A model generated the notes under the pieces. That model saw only the letters and a list, made by a program, of their open reading frames with translations. It had not been told where the DNA came from and did not search any database. The translations under genes were made by a program, and so were the position numbers. A DNA stretch of 64,000 nucleotides. Source: Endozoicomonas sp965198415 (GTDB taxonomy: Bacteria; Pseudomonadota; Gammaproteobacteria; Pseudomonadales; Endozoicomonadaceae). Below are positions 26,460 to 35,285 of the stretch, one piece after another. Positions within the stretch are counted from its first letter, which is position 1; every line of letters begins with the position of its first letter. Location: the NCBI GenBank assembly GCA_965198415.1, contig CBDAPN010000032.1:186001-250000 (forward strand), read 5' to 3'.

Positions 26460-27017
26460 ATGTCTGTTGATCTCGACCATATCCGGCAAGTGATGCAAGA
26501 AGCCGACTGTCTCTTTAACGAACAGCAGATTGAAGACGCCATCGCCAGCCTCGGACGGGATATCAGTGCAAAGCTCTCAACAAGCAACCCACTGGTGTTT
26601 TGTGTTATGAACGGTGGACTGGTAGTGACCGGCAAACTGCTGACCCACATGCAATTCCCGCTTGAAGCCGCTTACGTCCATGCGACACGCTACCGTGACC
26701 AACTCACCGGCGGGCGGCTGGAATGGAAGGTACGCCCAACCCAGAATATGAAGGGCAGAACGGTGCTGATCATCGACGATATTCTGGACGAAGGCCACAC
26801 TCTCGATGCCATTGCACAGTTCTGCCAGGAAGAGGGTGCTACCGAAGTACTCACCGCCGTTTTGGTGGATAAAAAACACGACCGCAAAGCCCGCCCCGAC
26901 CTCAAAGCTGACTTCACCGGCCTGCAAATTGAAGACCGCTACATCTTTGGTTATGGGCTGGATTATCAGGGTTACTGGCGCAACGCTAACGGCATTTACG
27001 CCCTGAAAGGCCACTAA
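26460..27017 (+). CDS. hpt: Hypoxanthine-guanine phosphoribosyltransferase
   Basis: The predicted 185-residue type I phosphoribosyltransferase has VLIIDDILDEGHTLDAIA, the PRPP-binding loop with the two acidic residues (about 101-118). It has a flexible-loop region with ATRYRDQLTGGRLEWK and the purine-side segment YIFGYGLDYQGYWRN near the C-terminus. It salvages hypoxanthine and guanine to IMP and GMP. The pattern is closest to the hypoxanthine-guanine group found in pseudomonads (often annotated as hypoxanthine phosphoribosyltransferase). Confidence 0.88.
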   Translation: MSVDLDHIRQVMQEADCLFNEQQIEDAIASLGRDISAKLSTSNPLVFCVMNGGLVVTGKLLTHMQFPLEAAYVHATRYRDQLTGGRLEWKVRPTQNMKGRTVLIIDDILDEGHTLDAIAQFCQEEGATEVLTAVLVDKKHDRKARPDLKADFTGLQIEDRYIFGYGLDYQGYWRNANGIYALKGH

Positions 27018-27025
27018 AGCCAGAA

Positions 27026-27046
27026 GACCCGGAGCTAAACCGGGTC
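27026..27046. terminator. Hairpin between convergent hpt and formate dehydrogenase genes
   Basis: GACCCGG and CCGGGTC are separated by seven bases, midway between the two stops (27017 and 27067). It may serve both directions, though T-tracts are short. Confidence 0.5.
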
Positions 27047-27066
27047 ACCCATTGTTTAAATGACCT

Positions 27067-28254
27067 CTATTGAGCGCCCGAAGTCGTATTTCCTGCCGTA
27101 TAGGAACGAGCGCCGGTACCGGCCAGCTTACCTTTGTCAACAATCAGGTACTCGTTACGAATGGGCTTTTCTGCCAGCCAGCACTCCAGTATTTCCCGGA
27201 CACCTGCCGCATACCGAGCCTGAGCCGTGAGAGTGGTTCCCGAGGTGTGCGGAGTCATTCCATTGTGAGGCATCATGCGCCAAGGGTGATCCACCGGGGC
27301 GGGCTGGGGAAACCAGACATCGCCACTATAACCGGCCAACTGCCCACTTTTAAGCGCCCGGGCTACGGCAGCGGATTCGCAGATTTTACCCCGTGCCGTA
27401 TTAACAAGATAAGCGCCTCGCTTCATGCAGCCAATAAGCTCATCATTAAAAAGGTGCTCCGTCTCTGGCACCAATGGGCAGTGAATGGAGAGGATATCGC
27501 AAGCCTTGGCCAGAGATTTTACATCGTCGTGGTAAGTCAAACCCAACTCGTCTTCTAACTCCCGGGGCAGACGATGGCGATCAGCGTAATGCAAATGCAG
27601 ACCAAACGGCTTCAGACGTTTCAATACCGCCAGACCAATACGCCCGGCTGCCAGACACCCCGCATGCATACCTTCAACATCGTAAGCACGACTGACGCAC
27701 TGGGCGATATTCCACCCGCCCTCAACGGCAATTTTATGTTGCGGAATAAAATCCCGCACCATGTTAAGAATGACCATAACCGCGTGCTCAGCAACACTGA
27801 TGCTATTGCAAAAAGTGACTTCACACACGGTAATGTTATGCTCAATGGCGGCCTGCAAATCCACATGGTCTGAACCAATACCCGCCGTTATGGCTAACTT
27901 CAGCCCCGGCGCTTTTTCTATACGCTCTCTGGTAAGATAAGCGGGCCAGAACGGCTGCGAGATCACCACATCCGCCTGTGGCAAGTGCTGCTCAAAAACA
28001 GAATCGGGTCCATCTTTGTCTGAGGTCACCGTATATTGGTGCCCAGCACTGCGCAGATATTTACCAAGACCAAGCTCGCCGGAGACACAGCCTAATAATT
28101 CACCGGGAGTAAAATCAATGGCTTCAGGGGTTGGCAGGGTCTGCCCATCGGGATAGCAATCAAGCGCTGGCAGTTGATCTCTCGGGTAAGACGTTGGCAT
28201 GCCGCTGCTCGGGTCATCATACAACACACACAAAATATTCTGTGATTGACGCAT
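27067..28254 (-). CDS. fdh: NAD+-dependent formate dehydrogenase
   Basis: This cofactor-free soluble enzyme of the D-2-hydroxyacid dehydrogenase superfamily oxidises formate to CO2 with NAD+. The predicted 395 residues (start 28254, MRQSQNILCVLYDD) align by eye along the known Pseudomonas sp. 101 enzyme: LPTPEAIDFTPGELLG, SDKDGPDSVFEQHLPQADVV, FCNSISVAEHAVM (substrate Asn). The Rossmann loop is AAGRIGLAVL, then YADRHRLP (Asp-Arg of NAD specificity), VNTARGKICE (catalytic Arg) and NGMTPHTSGTTLTAQAR (catalytic His). The C-terminus is a few residues shorter. It is monocistronic. This metal-free type is much rarer in bacteria than molybdenum formate dehydrogenases, so lateral acquisition is possible. 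Confidence 0.94.
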   Translation of the reverse strand: MRQSQNILCVLYDDPSSGMPTSYPRDQLPALDCYPDGQTLPTPEAIDFTPGELLGCVSGELGLGKYLRSAGHQYTVTSDKDGPDSVFEQHLPQADVVISQPFWPAYLTRERIEKAPGLKLAITAGIGSDHVDLQAAIEHNITVCEVTFCNSISVAEHAVMVILNMVRDFIPQHKIAVEGGWNIAQCVSRAYDVEGMHAGCLAAGRIGLAVLKRLKPFGLHLHYADRHRLPRELEDELGLTYHDDVKSLAKACDILSIHCPLVPETEHLFNDELIGCMKRGAYLVNTARGKICESAAVARALKSGQLAGYSGDVWFPQPAPVDHPWRMMPHNGMTPHTSGTTLTAQARYAAGVREILECWLAEKPIRNEYLIVDKGKLAGTGARSYTAGNTTSGAQ

Positions 28255-28433
28255 CAAGTACTCCTTAAAGAATCTTGCCCGTGGCACAGAAAATAATAGA
28301 ACGATTTTCCAAAATGACACCAAAAGCCTTTAGGGAAATAGTCAGCCCGCCAATATGAAATGTCTTGCCAATCGCCTTGTTGTCTCCACCTAGCCCCTCA
28401 CAGCCCAGAGGGTGTGCTCTTAAAAAACAAACG

Positions 28434-28466
28434 AAAAAAAACCCGCACTCAAAGAGGGCGGGTTTT
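28434..28466 (-). terminator. Intrinsic terminator of rplM-rpsI
   Basis: On minus, AAAACCCGC and GCGGGTTTT form a GC-rich stem around a short loop, followed by a run of T residues, about 40 bp past the rpsI stop. This is a textbook rho-independent terminator. Confidence 0.88.
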
Positions 28467-28507
28467 CTAACAACAACTTGCCAGCTGAAAGCAGGCAAAC
28501 AGCCGTA

Positions 28508-28900
28508 TCAGCGCTTGGAGAACTGAGGACGCTTACGGGACTTACGCAGACCCACTTTCTTACGCTCAACAGCACGGGCGTCACGAGTAACGTAGCCAGC
28601 CTTACGCAGTGGAGAGCGAAGGGTCTCGTCATACTGCATTAGGGCGCGGGTGATACCGTGACGGATGGCACCAGCCTGACCGGAACCGCCGCCACCAGAT
28701 ACAGTGATCTTGATGTCGAACTTCTCAGTCAGCTCGGTCAACTCCAGAGGTTGACGCACGACCATCCGGGCAGTCTCGCGACCAAAATATTCATCCAGAG
28801 AACGACCATTGACGGTAATAGCACCAGTTCCGGCTCTCAGGAAAACACGCGCGGTGGAAGACTTGCGGCGACCGGTTCCGTAGTATTGTGTTATGGACAT
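28508..28900 (-). CDS. rpsI: 30S ribosomal protein S9
   Basis: The predicted 130 residues have the universal S9 pattern: QYYGTGRRKSSTARVFL at the start, GGGGSGQAGAIRHGITRALM in the middle, and the basic tail ending KSRKRPQFSKR that reaches the P-site tRNA. The start at 28900 (MSITQYYG) has AGGGG upstream and is preferred over the ATG two codons earlier. It follows rplM by 12 bp in the conserved rplM-rpsI operon. Confidence 0.98.
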   Translation of the reverse strand: MSITQYYGTGRRKSSTARVFLRAGTGAITVNGRSLDEYFGRETARMVVRQPLELTELTEKFDIKITVSGGGGSGQAGAIRHGITRALMQYDETLRSPLRKAGYVTRDARAVERKKVGLRKSRKRPQFSKR

Positions 28901-28912
28901 AACCACCCCTGA

Positions 28913-29341
28913 TTAAATTTCAAGTTGCTTAGGCTGCTGAGCAGCATGTGGGTGCTCGCTACCGGCGTAAACCTTAAGCTTTTTGAGCATGGCACGACCC
29001 AGAGTACTCTTCTTCAGCATCCCCTTAACAGCCAGCTCAATTGGCTTTTCAGGCTTGTGGTCAACCAGCTTGTTAAAGCTGATGGATTTCAAGCCGCCAA
29101 TGAAACCGGTGTGACGGTGGTACATCTTGTCAGTAGACTTGCGTCCGGTAACACGTACTTTCTCAGCGTTGATTACGACAACGTAATCGCCAGTGTCCAC
29201 ATGGGGTGTGTATTCTGGCTTATTTTTGCCGCTCAAAACTTTTGCGACTTCTGTTGCCAGCCGCCCAAGTGTTTTGCCTTCGGCATCAATTACGAACCAG
29301 TCACGTTTTACGGTTTCTGGTTTAGCACTGTATGTTTTCAT
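28913..29341 (-). CDS. rplM: 50S ribosomal protein L13
   Basis: The predicted 142 residues begin MKTYSAKPETVKRDW, with GGCGAG upstream. Conserved L13 blocks are VIDAEGKTLGRLATEVA, GDYVVVINAEKVRVTG, and MLPKS-like AVKGMLKKSTLGRAMLKKL, then VYAGSEHPHAAQQP near the C-terminus. It is the first gene of the rplM-rpsI operon. A longer in-frame start at 29404 is not supported by the family. Confidence 0.98.
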   Translation of the reverse strand: MKTYSAKPETVKRDWFVIDAEGKTLGRLATEVAKVLSGKNKPEYTPHVDTGDYVVVINAEKVRVTGRKSTDKMYHRHTGFIGGLKSISFNKLVDHKPEKPIELAVKGMLKKSTLGRAMLKKLKVYAGSEHPHAAQQPKQLEI

Positions 29342-29495
29342 TAAACTCGCCTCTATGGTATGGCTGACGCAATACCTGTTTTTCTTGGCCGTCCCCTGCC
29401 GCACCAGAGCCAGGCTAATAGCCCCGGCAGCAATAACGGCCTGTTCAAAACATTGGGCGCTCGATAGGGAAACGGGAGCGGTATTATACCTTTTA
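29342..29495 (-). promoter_or_regulatory. rplM-rpsI promoter and structured leader
   Basis: On minus, TATAAT lies at 29488-29483, giving a leader of about 135 nt before rplM. The leader contains GC-rich self-complementary stretches (about 29390-29470). L13-type operons are known to be autoregulated at the leader in some bacteria; whether that holds here is not shown. 29496-29845 holds no gene. Confidence 0.5.
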
Positions 29496-29845
29496 AGAAT
29501 AGGAAATAAAGCCCTTTTATTGGGGGGTCTCCATTTTAGTAAACCTTCCGTTATATAAGGTTGGCCATGTTAACTATGCCCGGCCTGAACCAATCTATTT
29601 GTGGGTTTATATTGGGCTGAATAACAGCACATAAAAACCTCGCAAACTATTTCTCAGCGTTTTAACTGAAATCTAAAACGTTCAAAAATGCACCGGCAAT
29701 TTCCGGTGTCGCCGTATCGGTACTGAAGCACAATTAAATTGCCACGCAAGGCAAACCTTCTCGACTTATTTTGCCCTGTAAATACCTGACAGCACGGCAA
29801 CAACCCGCTACAATCGCCCAAAATTCACAGTGCCACAGGAATACC

Positions 29846-30523
29846 ATGCGCAACTTTATTATTGCCCCTAGCATCCTCGCCGCAGACTTTGCCCGCCTCG
29901 GTGAGGAGGTTGAATCTGTGTTGGCCGCTGGCACCGACTGGGTGCATTTTGATGTAATGGACAACCACTACGTTCCCAACCTTACGCTCGGCCCTATGGT
30001 CTGTAAGGCACTGAGAAAGCACGGCATCACCGCCCCGATTGATGTACACCTGATGGTCAGCCCGGTAGATCGCATCATTGGCGACTTTATTGATGCCGGA
30101 GCCACGACCATCACGTTTCACCCGGAGGCCTCCCAACACATTGATCGTAGCCTGCAACTGATTCGTGAAGGCGGCTGTAAGGCAGGGCTGGTGCTGAACC
30201 CGGCAACCCCGCCAGAAGTACTGGAGTATGTTATCGACAAACTGGACATGGTGCTGTTGATGTCGGTCAACCCAGGCTTTGGCGGGCAAAAGTTTATTCC
30301 TTCTACCCTGAAAAAATTACGCCATGTTCGCCAACTGATCGACAACAGCGGCCTGGATATTCGCCTGCAAGTGGACGGCGGTGTCACCGCAGATAATATC
30401 CGCCAGATTGCCGAAGCGGGGGCAGACACCTTTGTCGCCGGCTCAGCCATTTTTGGTGCCGACAGTTATCAGGACGTAGTGCAAAAAATGCGCTCAGAGC
30501 TTGCTGAAGTAATCGCCTTATGA
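29846..30523 (+). CDS. rpe: Ribulose-phosphate 3-epimerase
   Basis: Rpe interconverts ribulose-5-phosphate and xylulose-5-phosphate in the pentose phosphate pathway. The predicted 225 residues form a TIM barrel with IAPSILAADFARLGEE, HFDVMDNHYVPNLTLGP (metal and catalytic Asp), DVHLMV, MSVNPGFGGQKFIPSTLKK, and LQVDGGVTADN with the second catalytic Asp. ATG 29846 has AGGA upstream; the frame opening at 29771 is rejected. It overlaps gph by 4 bp. Confidence 0.96.
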   Translation: MRNFIIAPSILAADFARLGEEVESVLAAGTDWVHFDVMDNHYVPNLTLGPMVCKALRKHGITAPIDVHLMVSPVDRIIGDFIDAGATTITFHPEASQHIDRSLQLIREGGCKAGLVLNPATPPEVLEYVIDKLDMVLLMSVNPGFGGQKFIPSTLKKLRHVRQLIDNSGLDIRLQVDGGVTADNIRQIAEAGADTFVAGSAIFGADSYQDVVQKMRSELAEVIAL

Positions 30524-31182
30524 ACCCGCTCATCAGCCATGCAGCACTGATCATGTACGACCTCGACGGCACGCTGGTGGAGAGTGTCCCCGATCTGGCC
30601 ATGGCTCTTGATAAAACCCTCGCTGACCTGCACCTTCCTGCAGCCGGGGCAGACAAAACCCGCTTATGGGTGGGAAACGGCATACCGACGCTGGTTAAGC
30701 GGGCTCTGGCGGATGCCCAACAGCCCGAGGCGGGCATTCTGCTTGAACAGGCCATTGAGCGCTTTCGACACCATTATCAACAAGTCTTGGGCGCAGAGAG
30801 CTATCTTTATCCGGGAGTTTCCCGATTTCTGCAGGCCATGCAGGCCTGTGGAGTCAAGCAGTCGATTATTACCAATAAAAGTGAGGCTTTCACTGAGCAG
30901 CTACTGAAGCTTATGGGCATCAATCACTATTTTGATCTGGTGCTAGGTGGTGATTCATTAAGCGAGAAAAAACCCCACCCGATGCCTCTGCTGCACACAC
31001 TGAAATCACTGGATATAGCACCAAACAAAGCGGTGATGGTGGGGGATTCCGTGAATGATGTCCGCGCGGCACGGGCAGCGGGTATTGCGGTGATTGGTTT
31101 ACCTTATGGTTACAATCATGGCAACCCGATTGAAACGGCCAACCCGGATGCAGTCGTCTCATCTTTGACCGAACTACTGTAG
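30520..31182 (+). CDS. gph: Phosphoglycolate phosphatase
   Basis: This HAD-superfamily phosphatase hydrolyses 2-phosphoglycolate, for example from DNA repair. HAD motif I is YDLDGTLVES (residues 12-21), motif II is around IITNKSEAF, and motif III/IV is KPHP with VMVGDSVNDVRAARAAGI. The predicted length is 220 residues. The rpe-gph order with ATGA overlap is conserved in many proteobacteria (often followed by trpS or trpE, not seen here) and supports Gph over other HAD phosphatases. Confidence 0.92.
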   Translation: MNPLISHAALIMYDLDGTLVESVPDLAMALDKTLADLHLPAAGADKTRLWVGNGIPTLVKRALADAQQPEAGILLEQAIERFRHHYQQVLGAESYLYPGVSRFLQAMQACGVKQSIITNKSEAFTEQLLKLMGINHYFDLVLGGDSLSEKKPHPMPLLHTLKSLDIAPNKAVMVGDSVNDVRAARAAGIAVIGLPYGYNHGNPIETANPDAVVSSLTELL

Positions 31183-31422
31183 CCAGAGGGGAAAAGAAAA
31201 GCGCATTATCCCTGGCTTTCGCAGTCAAGAATTTGCACAAAAACCGTGCTCAGAAAATTCCTAACTGCGAAAACCACTGATGGCATGGCCTATATGGCGG
31301 TTCAAAAACGGCAAGCAATCAAAACAAGGCTTTGTGGGTTGGTTTTCATCCTGCTAAAAATGGCTATTTTCAGCTGAATGGGTAACTTGAGCTACATAAA
31401 CTTTGATTTATTCAATAACCGG

Positions 31423-31857
31423 CTACTCCTGCGAACCGTTCCCACCGTCAGATGCGCGGTTGGACTGACGTCTGTCAAAGCTCTTAACCACATTTTCTTG
31501 TAGCTCTTTTTGAAAAGGATTAACTGTTTTTTGGCTAACTGCACTGCTTTGTGAATCTTCAAAAACTTCTGGCTCTTGAGGGTCGTCTGCATCAGTTACA
31601 TTAGGCCTGGTAGATAAGTCACCCTCTGGAATAACAGAGCTTGAGACCTTTCTCTCGGCTAAGGGCTGATTGCTTTTTTGCTGGCCGGAGTCATTAACAG
31701 ATGCTGTTCTGGTTTGAGGCTGCTCAGGAGCAGTAAAAGACACTTTGTAACCACCAAAAAATGCTCTTATGGCACGCGTTACACTGATCATAACCGAACT
31801 ATTGACTCTGCTTTTCTGATACATTTGTATAGCATTATCTAGACTTGGTGTTTTCAT
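31423..31857 (-). CDS. Uncharacterised low-complexity protein
   Basis: The predicted product is 144 residues, starting MKTPSLDNAIQMYQ with AGGGA nine bases upstream. About residues 1-45 can form helices and a short hydrophobic patch (TRAIRAFFGGYKVSF). The remainder is polar and disordered-looking, rich in S, Q, E and D. No signal peptide and no family recognised. The composition resembles effector-like or species-specific ORFs elsewhere in this window (the gene at 38447-39667). Function unknown. Confidence 0.5.
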   Translation of the reverse strand: MKTPSLDNAIQMYQKSRVNSSVMISVTRAIRAFFGGYKVSFTAPEQPQTRTASVNDSGQQKSNQPLAERKVSSSVIPEGDLSTRPNVTDADDPQEPEVFEDSQSSAVSQKTVNPFQKELQENVVKSFDRRQSNRASDGGNGSQE

Positions 31858-32743
31858 AACAATTCCCTTCAGTTTTTTGGTAATCAATACGCTCTGGTAA
31901 TGAGTAATCTTTCACATTCCTACTAAATCGGTTACTACGCCGATATAATTAGATGCTAAATAAAACAAAAAGGCAGGAAGTGTTCGCCCTACAGCAGTGA
32001 CAATCAATGGATCTGAATCTGCCATCTGTGCAGCCTGCTAATTTAGCCTCAAATATGGCAGTCAGATAATTTTTTATTATTAGATTCAGTTTTAACCAAT
32101 TTTTCAGTCGCTGAACACAAGCAGTTTTGGAAGGAATTAACTTTAAAAACTGGCGGCTGGTTTTGAGTTCTTTTTGCTGGGTTTAGCATGGAGGCCTCTC
32201 TTCAGGGCATAAACGATATTAAACCTCTACAAAAAAGCTATCATTTTGAAATGGTATGGCTTTACATTGACTTTCAAGTCCTCCCCTAACGGTGATTACT
32301 TTGGCACTTGACCGACTATTTTCTCAAACACAAATAACGTTTGTGTCATATTACAACCTTCTGGTTTCTAGCCACATCACCTTTGATCTTATTCCCCTTT
32401 AAAAATATTCAGCACCTACTTATTGCTCATCAAACCACTGGACAACTTCACCCTTGATCGCTGTGCATAAACAGTAATCCTCGCCCGAATTTGTTGTGTT
32501 AAAAATCTGCATTCGATTGCGAATACTGTATCAGAAGCAGGGCTTTTAACGCTCCAAATCAACTCTTTACAAAGCTTTACTCATGTTCGTCTATATTCTT
32601 AAGGGCTACACGGTTTAGAGAAGGTATAAAATCCTGCATTTTTCAGGTTAATCAGCTGAACCATGGAGAATCACCACCTAAACACACCGCCAACAATACC
32701 CCCAAAAGGGCATTACCAATTCTAGAATGGATCTTTGAAATAT
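31858..32743. other. Gene-free stretch, nothing recognised
   Basis: About 880 bp without a credible frame, ribosome site or repeat. It is more AT-rich than the flanking core genes. The promoter of the following CPBP-like gene probably lies near its right end. Confidence 0.5.
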
Positions 32744-33634
32744 ATGCAACCTCCTTTACCCGGCTTTGCCTTAGATAGCCTAACCTCGGCAAGCATTGTG
32801 CCCGCTTTTCTCATGTTGACTCTGCTCAGCTGTTGGTTTCTGCCCCGTTCCATAAGCTGGCTATTGGCCGGCGTCACTGTGGTGGCAGGTCTTTGGCTGC
32901 ATGTGTTGACAATGATTGCACTGCTTCCCCTTGCTCTGATGTTTGTCAGTGTCTGGCACTTCTCCAGTCAGTGGCACCAAGGGCGACAAGCGTGGCTTTC
33001 TGGCGCGACCTTTGTGGTGCTTGCCTTTTTACTGGCAACCCACCGTTTTCCGGGATTTCATAATATTCTTATTTGGGACCAACCGGTTAAGCCGGACTCT
33101 ATCCCCTTCAACTTCTTTCTGAATGTTGACAAGCCATGGCCTGCTCTGGCGATTCTGCTGTTTTTTACCGTGCCCGACCACGGGCTATTGCAAAGCCCAC
33201 GACAGTGGCGTCAGGCCGCCCGGCTTGCATTGTTGCCCATTGCCCTATTGTTAGTGGTTATCACTGGCTTGGCTTGGCTGTTCGGCTTTATTCGCTTACA
33301 GCCCGGTTTGACAGAAATTACCGGCTTATTTTTACTAAGCAACCTGCTGTTAACTTCTGTTGTAGAAGGTGTGATGCTACGGGGCTTCTTGCAACGCCTG
33401 CTAATGCAGAAATTTGGGCAACACGGTCTGGGCTTGGGAGCGGCTCTGGCTATTCCGGCCATGATCTTCGGGCTGACTTTTTACTCTTCTGGCTTTGCTT
33501 ACATGGGAGTCGTATTCATTGCCAATCTGTTCTACGGCTGGATTTACCTGCGTAGCAACTCTTTAGAGATGTCAGTATTAGGGCAATGGCTGTTGAATAC
33601 GGTTTTATTTTTGTTTTTCACTTACCCTGCCTGA
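32744..33634 (+). CDS. CPBP-family (CAAX protease-like) membrane protein, probably not catalytic
   Basis: The predicted protein is about 296 residues with eight or so hydrophobic segments. The C-terminal third has the layout of a CPBP/Abi protease domain: LTSVVEGVMLRGFLQR, then AMIFGLTFYSSGF, then VVFIANLFYGWIYLRSNSLE and LGQWLLNTVLFLF. The usual catalytic residues are altered. The EExxxR motif reads EGVMLR (second Glu is Gly), the FxxxH histidine is Phe or absent, and the last HxxxN histidine is Gln. By sequence it looks like a pseudoprotease or a non-protease relative. ATG 32744 is chosen over an upstream TTG. Confidence 0.7.
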   Translation: MQPPLPGFALDSLTSASIVPAFLMLTLLSCWFLPRSISWLLAGVTVVAGLWLHVLTMIALLPLALMFVSVWHFSSQWHQGRQAWLSGATFVVLAFLLATHRFPGFHNILIWDQPVKPDSIPFNFFLNVDKPWPALAILLFFTVPDHGLLQSPRQWRQAARLALLPIALLLVVITGLAWLFGFIRLQPGLTEITGLFLLSNLLLTSVVEGVMLRGFLQRLLMQKFGQHGLGLGAALAIPAMIFGLTFYSSGFAYMGVVFIANLFYGWIYLRSNSLEMSVLGQWLLNTVLFLFFTYPA

Positions 33635-34049
33635 ACCAAAAACCTCACGAGGCGATAGCGACACCGCCAAAAGGCATTCTGCGGCATTGGTAAAAATTTA
33701 AGTTTGAGGGTCACAGCTTCTCAAGGCACAATCCTGCAAGAGGCTACCAAAGGATAGCCTTGTTATAAGACAGTGCAAAAACACATGAATAAGCATTAAA
33801 AACAGCAGACATTTGCCAGCAGGCAACTTGAGTACCAAAACCAGGAATGGGACTTTCGCTTCATTTAACCAAACTAAGGTCATGTGATAAAAGACACCCC
33901 GGCCCTGTGGGCATTTACGCAGATTACACTGGCTGATAAACCACAATACTCAACATACAGCGCCTACTCTTATTCTCTCTTGCTGCCGTTGCCTTCAGGC
34001 CTCGGGGGAACTTGACTAAACTGCTACATCAACACCAACAGGAGTAAAA
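33635..34049. other. Gene-free stretch before kbl
   Basis: No credible gene. A minus-strand 82-codon frame (33698-33946) lacks a ribosome site and family. AGGAG immediately before 34050 belongs to kbl. Confidence 0.5.
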
Positions 34050-35240
34050 ATGAAAGCCGAATTTTACCAAAAGCTGCGTCAGCAGCTCGATGAGCTAAAA
34101 CAGGAAGGGCTGTACAAAAGCGAGCGAGTCATCAGCTCTCAGCAACAGGCAGAAATCAAAGTAACCACCGGCGAAGAGGTGTTGAACTTTTGTGCGAACA
34201 ATTACCTTGGGCTGGCCAATGCGCCAGAGCTGATTGAAGCCGGTAAAGAGGCTCTGGAGCAATACGGTTACGGCATGGCCTCGGTACGCTTTATCTGTGG
34301 CACCCAGACCATTCACAAAGCGCTCGAAGCCCGCATCTCTGAGTTTCTTGGGATGGAAGACACCATTTTGTACCCCTCCTGCTTTGATGCCAACGGCGGT
34401 CTTTTTGAGACCATTCTTGGGCCAGATGACGCCATCATCAGTGACGCCCTGAACCACGCCAGTATTATTGATGGTGTGCGCCTGTCCAAGGCCAAACGGT
34501 TTCGCTACGCCAACAACGACATGGCAGACCTCGAAGCACAACTGCAAGCCGCAGAAGGAGCCAAAACCAAGCTGATCGCCACCGACGGCGTGTTCTCAAT
34601 GGACGGCGTTATCGCCAACCTCAAAGGCATCTGCGACTTAGCAGACAAGTACGGTGCTCTGGTCATGGTGGATGATTGCCACGCCACCGGCTTCATTGGT
34701 GAGACTGGCGCCGGAACCCCTGAGTTTTGTGGTGTTTTGGGGCGTGTGGATATTCTTACCGGCACCCTTGGCAAGGCACTTGGTGGTGCATCCGGTGGCT
34801 ACACCTCCGGTAAAAAGGAAGTTATTGACTGGCTGCGTAACCGCTCCCGTCCGTACCTGTTCTCCAATACAGTGATGCCGGGGATTGCTGCGGCTTCGGT
34901 CAAAGTGCTTGACATGCTGGCCAATGGCGCTGAACTACGGGAAAAAGTGCGGGAAAATGCAGAGTATTTTCGTACCGAAATGGCCGCCCTTGGTTTCACC
35001 CTGACCGGCGCCGACCACCCCATTGTACCGGTCATGCTCGGTGACGCCTCTCTGGCCGGTAAGTTTGCCCAACGCATGCTCGAAGAAGGAATTTATGTCA
35101 TCGGCTTCTCCTTCCCGGTCGTACCCAAGGGCCAAGCACGGATTCGCACCCAGATGTCCGCCGCTCACACCAAAGCGCATCTTGACCGGGCAATTGCTGC
35201 CTTTGCCAAAGTTGGCCGGGAATTGGGCGTTATAAACTGA
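34050..35240 (+). CDS. kbl: Glycine C-acetyltransferase (2-amino-3-ketobutyrate CoA ligase)
   Basis: Kbl cleaves 2-amino-3-ketobutyrate with CoA to glycine and acetyl-CoA, the second step of threonine breakdown. The predicted 396 residues are of the alpha-oxoamine synthase family (PLP fold type I). Visible are FCANNYLGLANAPELI, SVRFICGTQTIHKALE, DDCHATGFIGETGAGTPEF, and GTLGKALGGASGGYTSG with the PLP lysine (about residue 244). AGGAG precedes the ATG. It is followed by tdh after 45 bp, the usual operon. Confidence 0.97.
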   Translation: MKAEFYQKLRQQLDELKQEGLYKSERVISSQQQAEIKVTTGEEVLNFCANNYLGLANAPELIEAGKEALEQYGYGMASVRFICGTQTIHKALEARISEFLGMEDTILYPSCFDANGGLFETILGPDDAIISDALNHASIIDGVRLSKAKRFRYANNDMADLEAQLQAAEGAKTKLIATDGVFSMDGVIANLKGICDLADKYGALVMVDDCHATGFIGETGAGTPEFCGVLGRVDILTGTLGKALGGASGGYTSGKKEVIDWLRNRSRPYLFSNTVMPGIAAASVKVLDMLANGAELREKVRENAEYFRTEMAALGFTLTGADHPIVPVMLGDASLAGKFAQRMLEEGIYVIGFSFPVVPKGQARIRTQMSAAHTKAHLDRAIAAFAKVGRELGVIN

Positions 35241-35285
35241 GCGTCTGTTAACTAAGTAAGGTCACACAATGAGAATGATCACACT

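Noticed and set aside
33698..33946. Minus-strand frame of 82 codons before kbl
   Set aside because: No start signal, no recognisable family.
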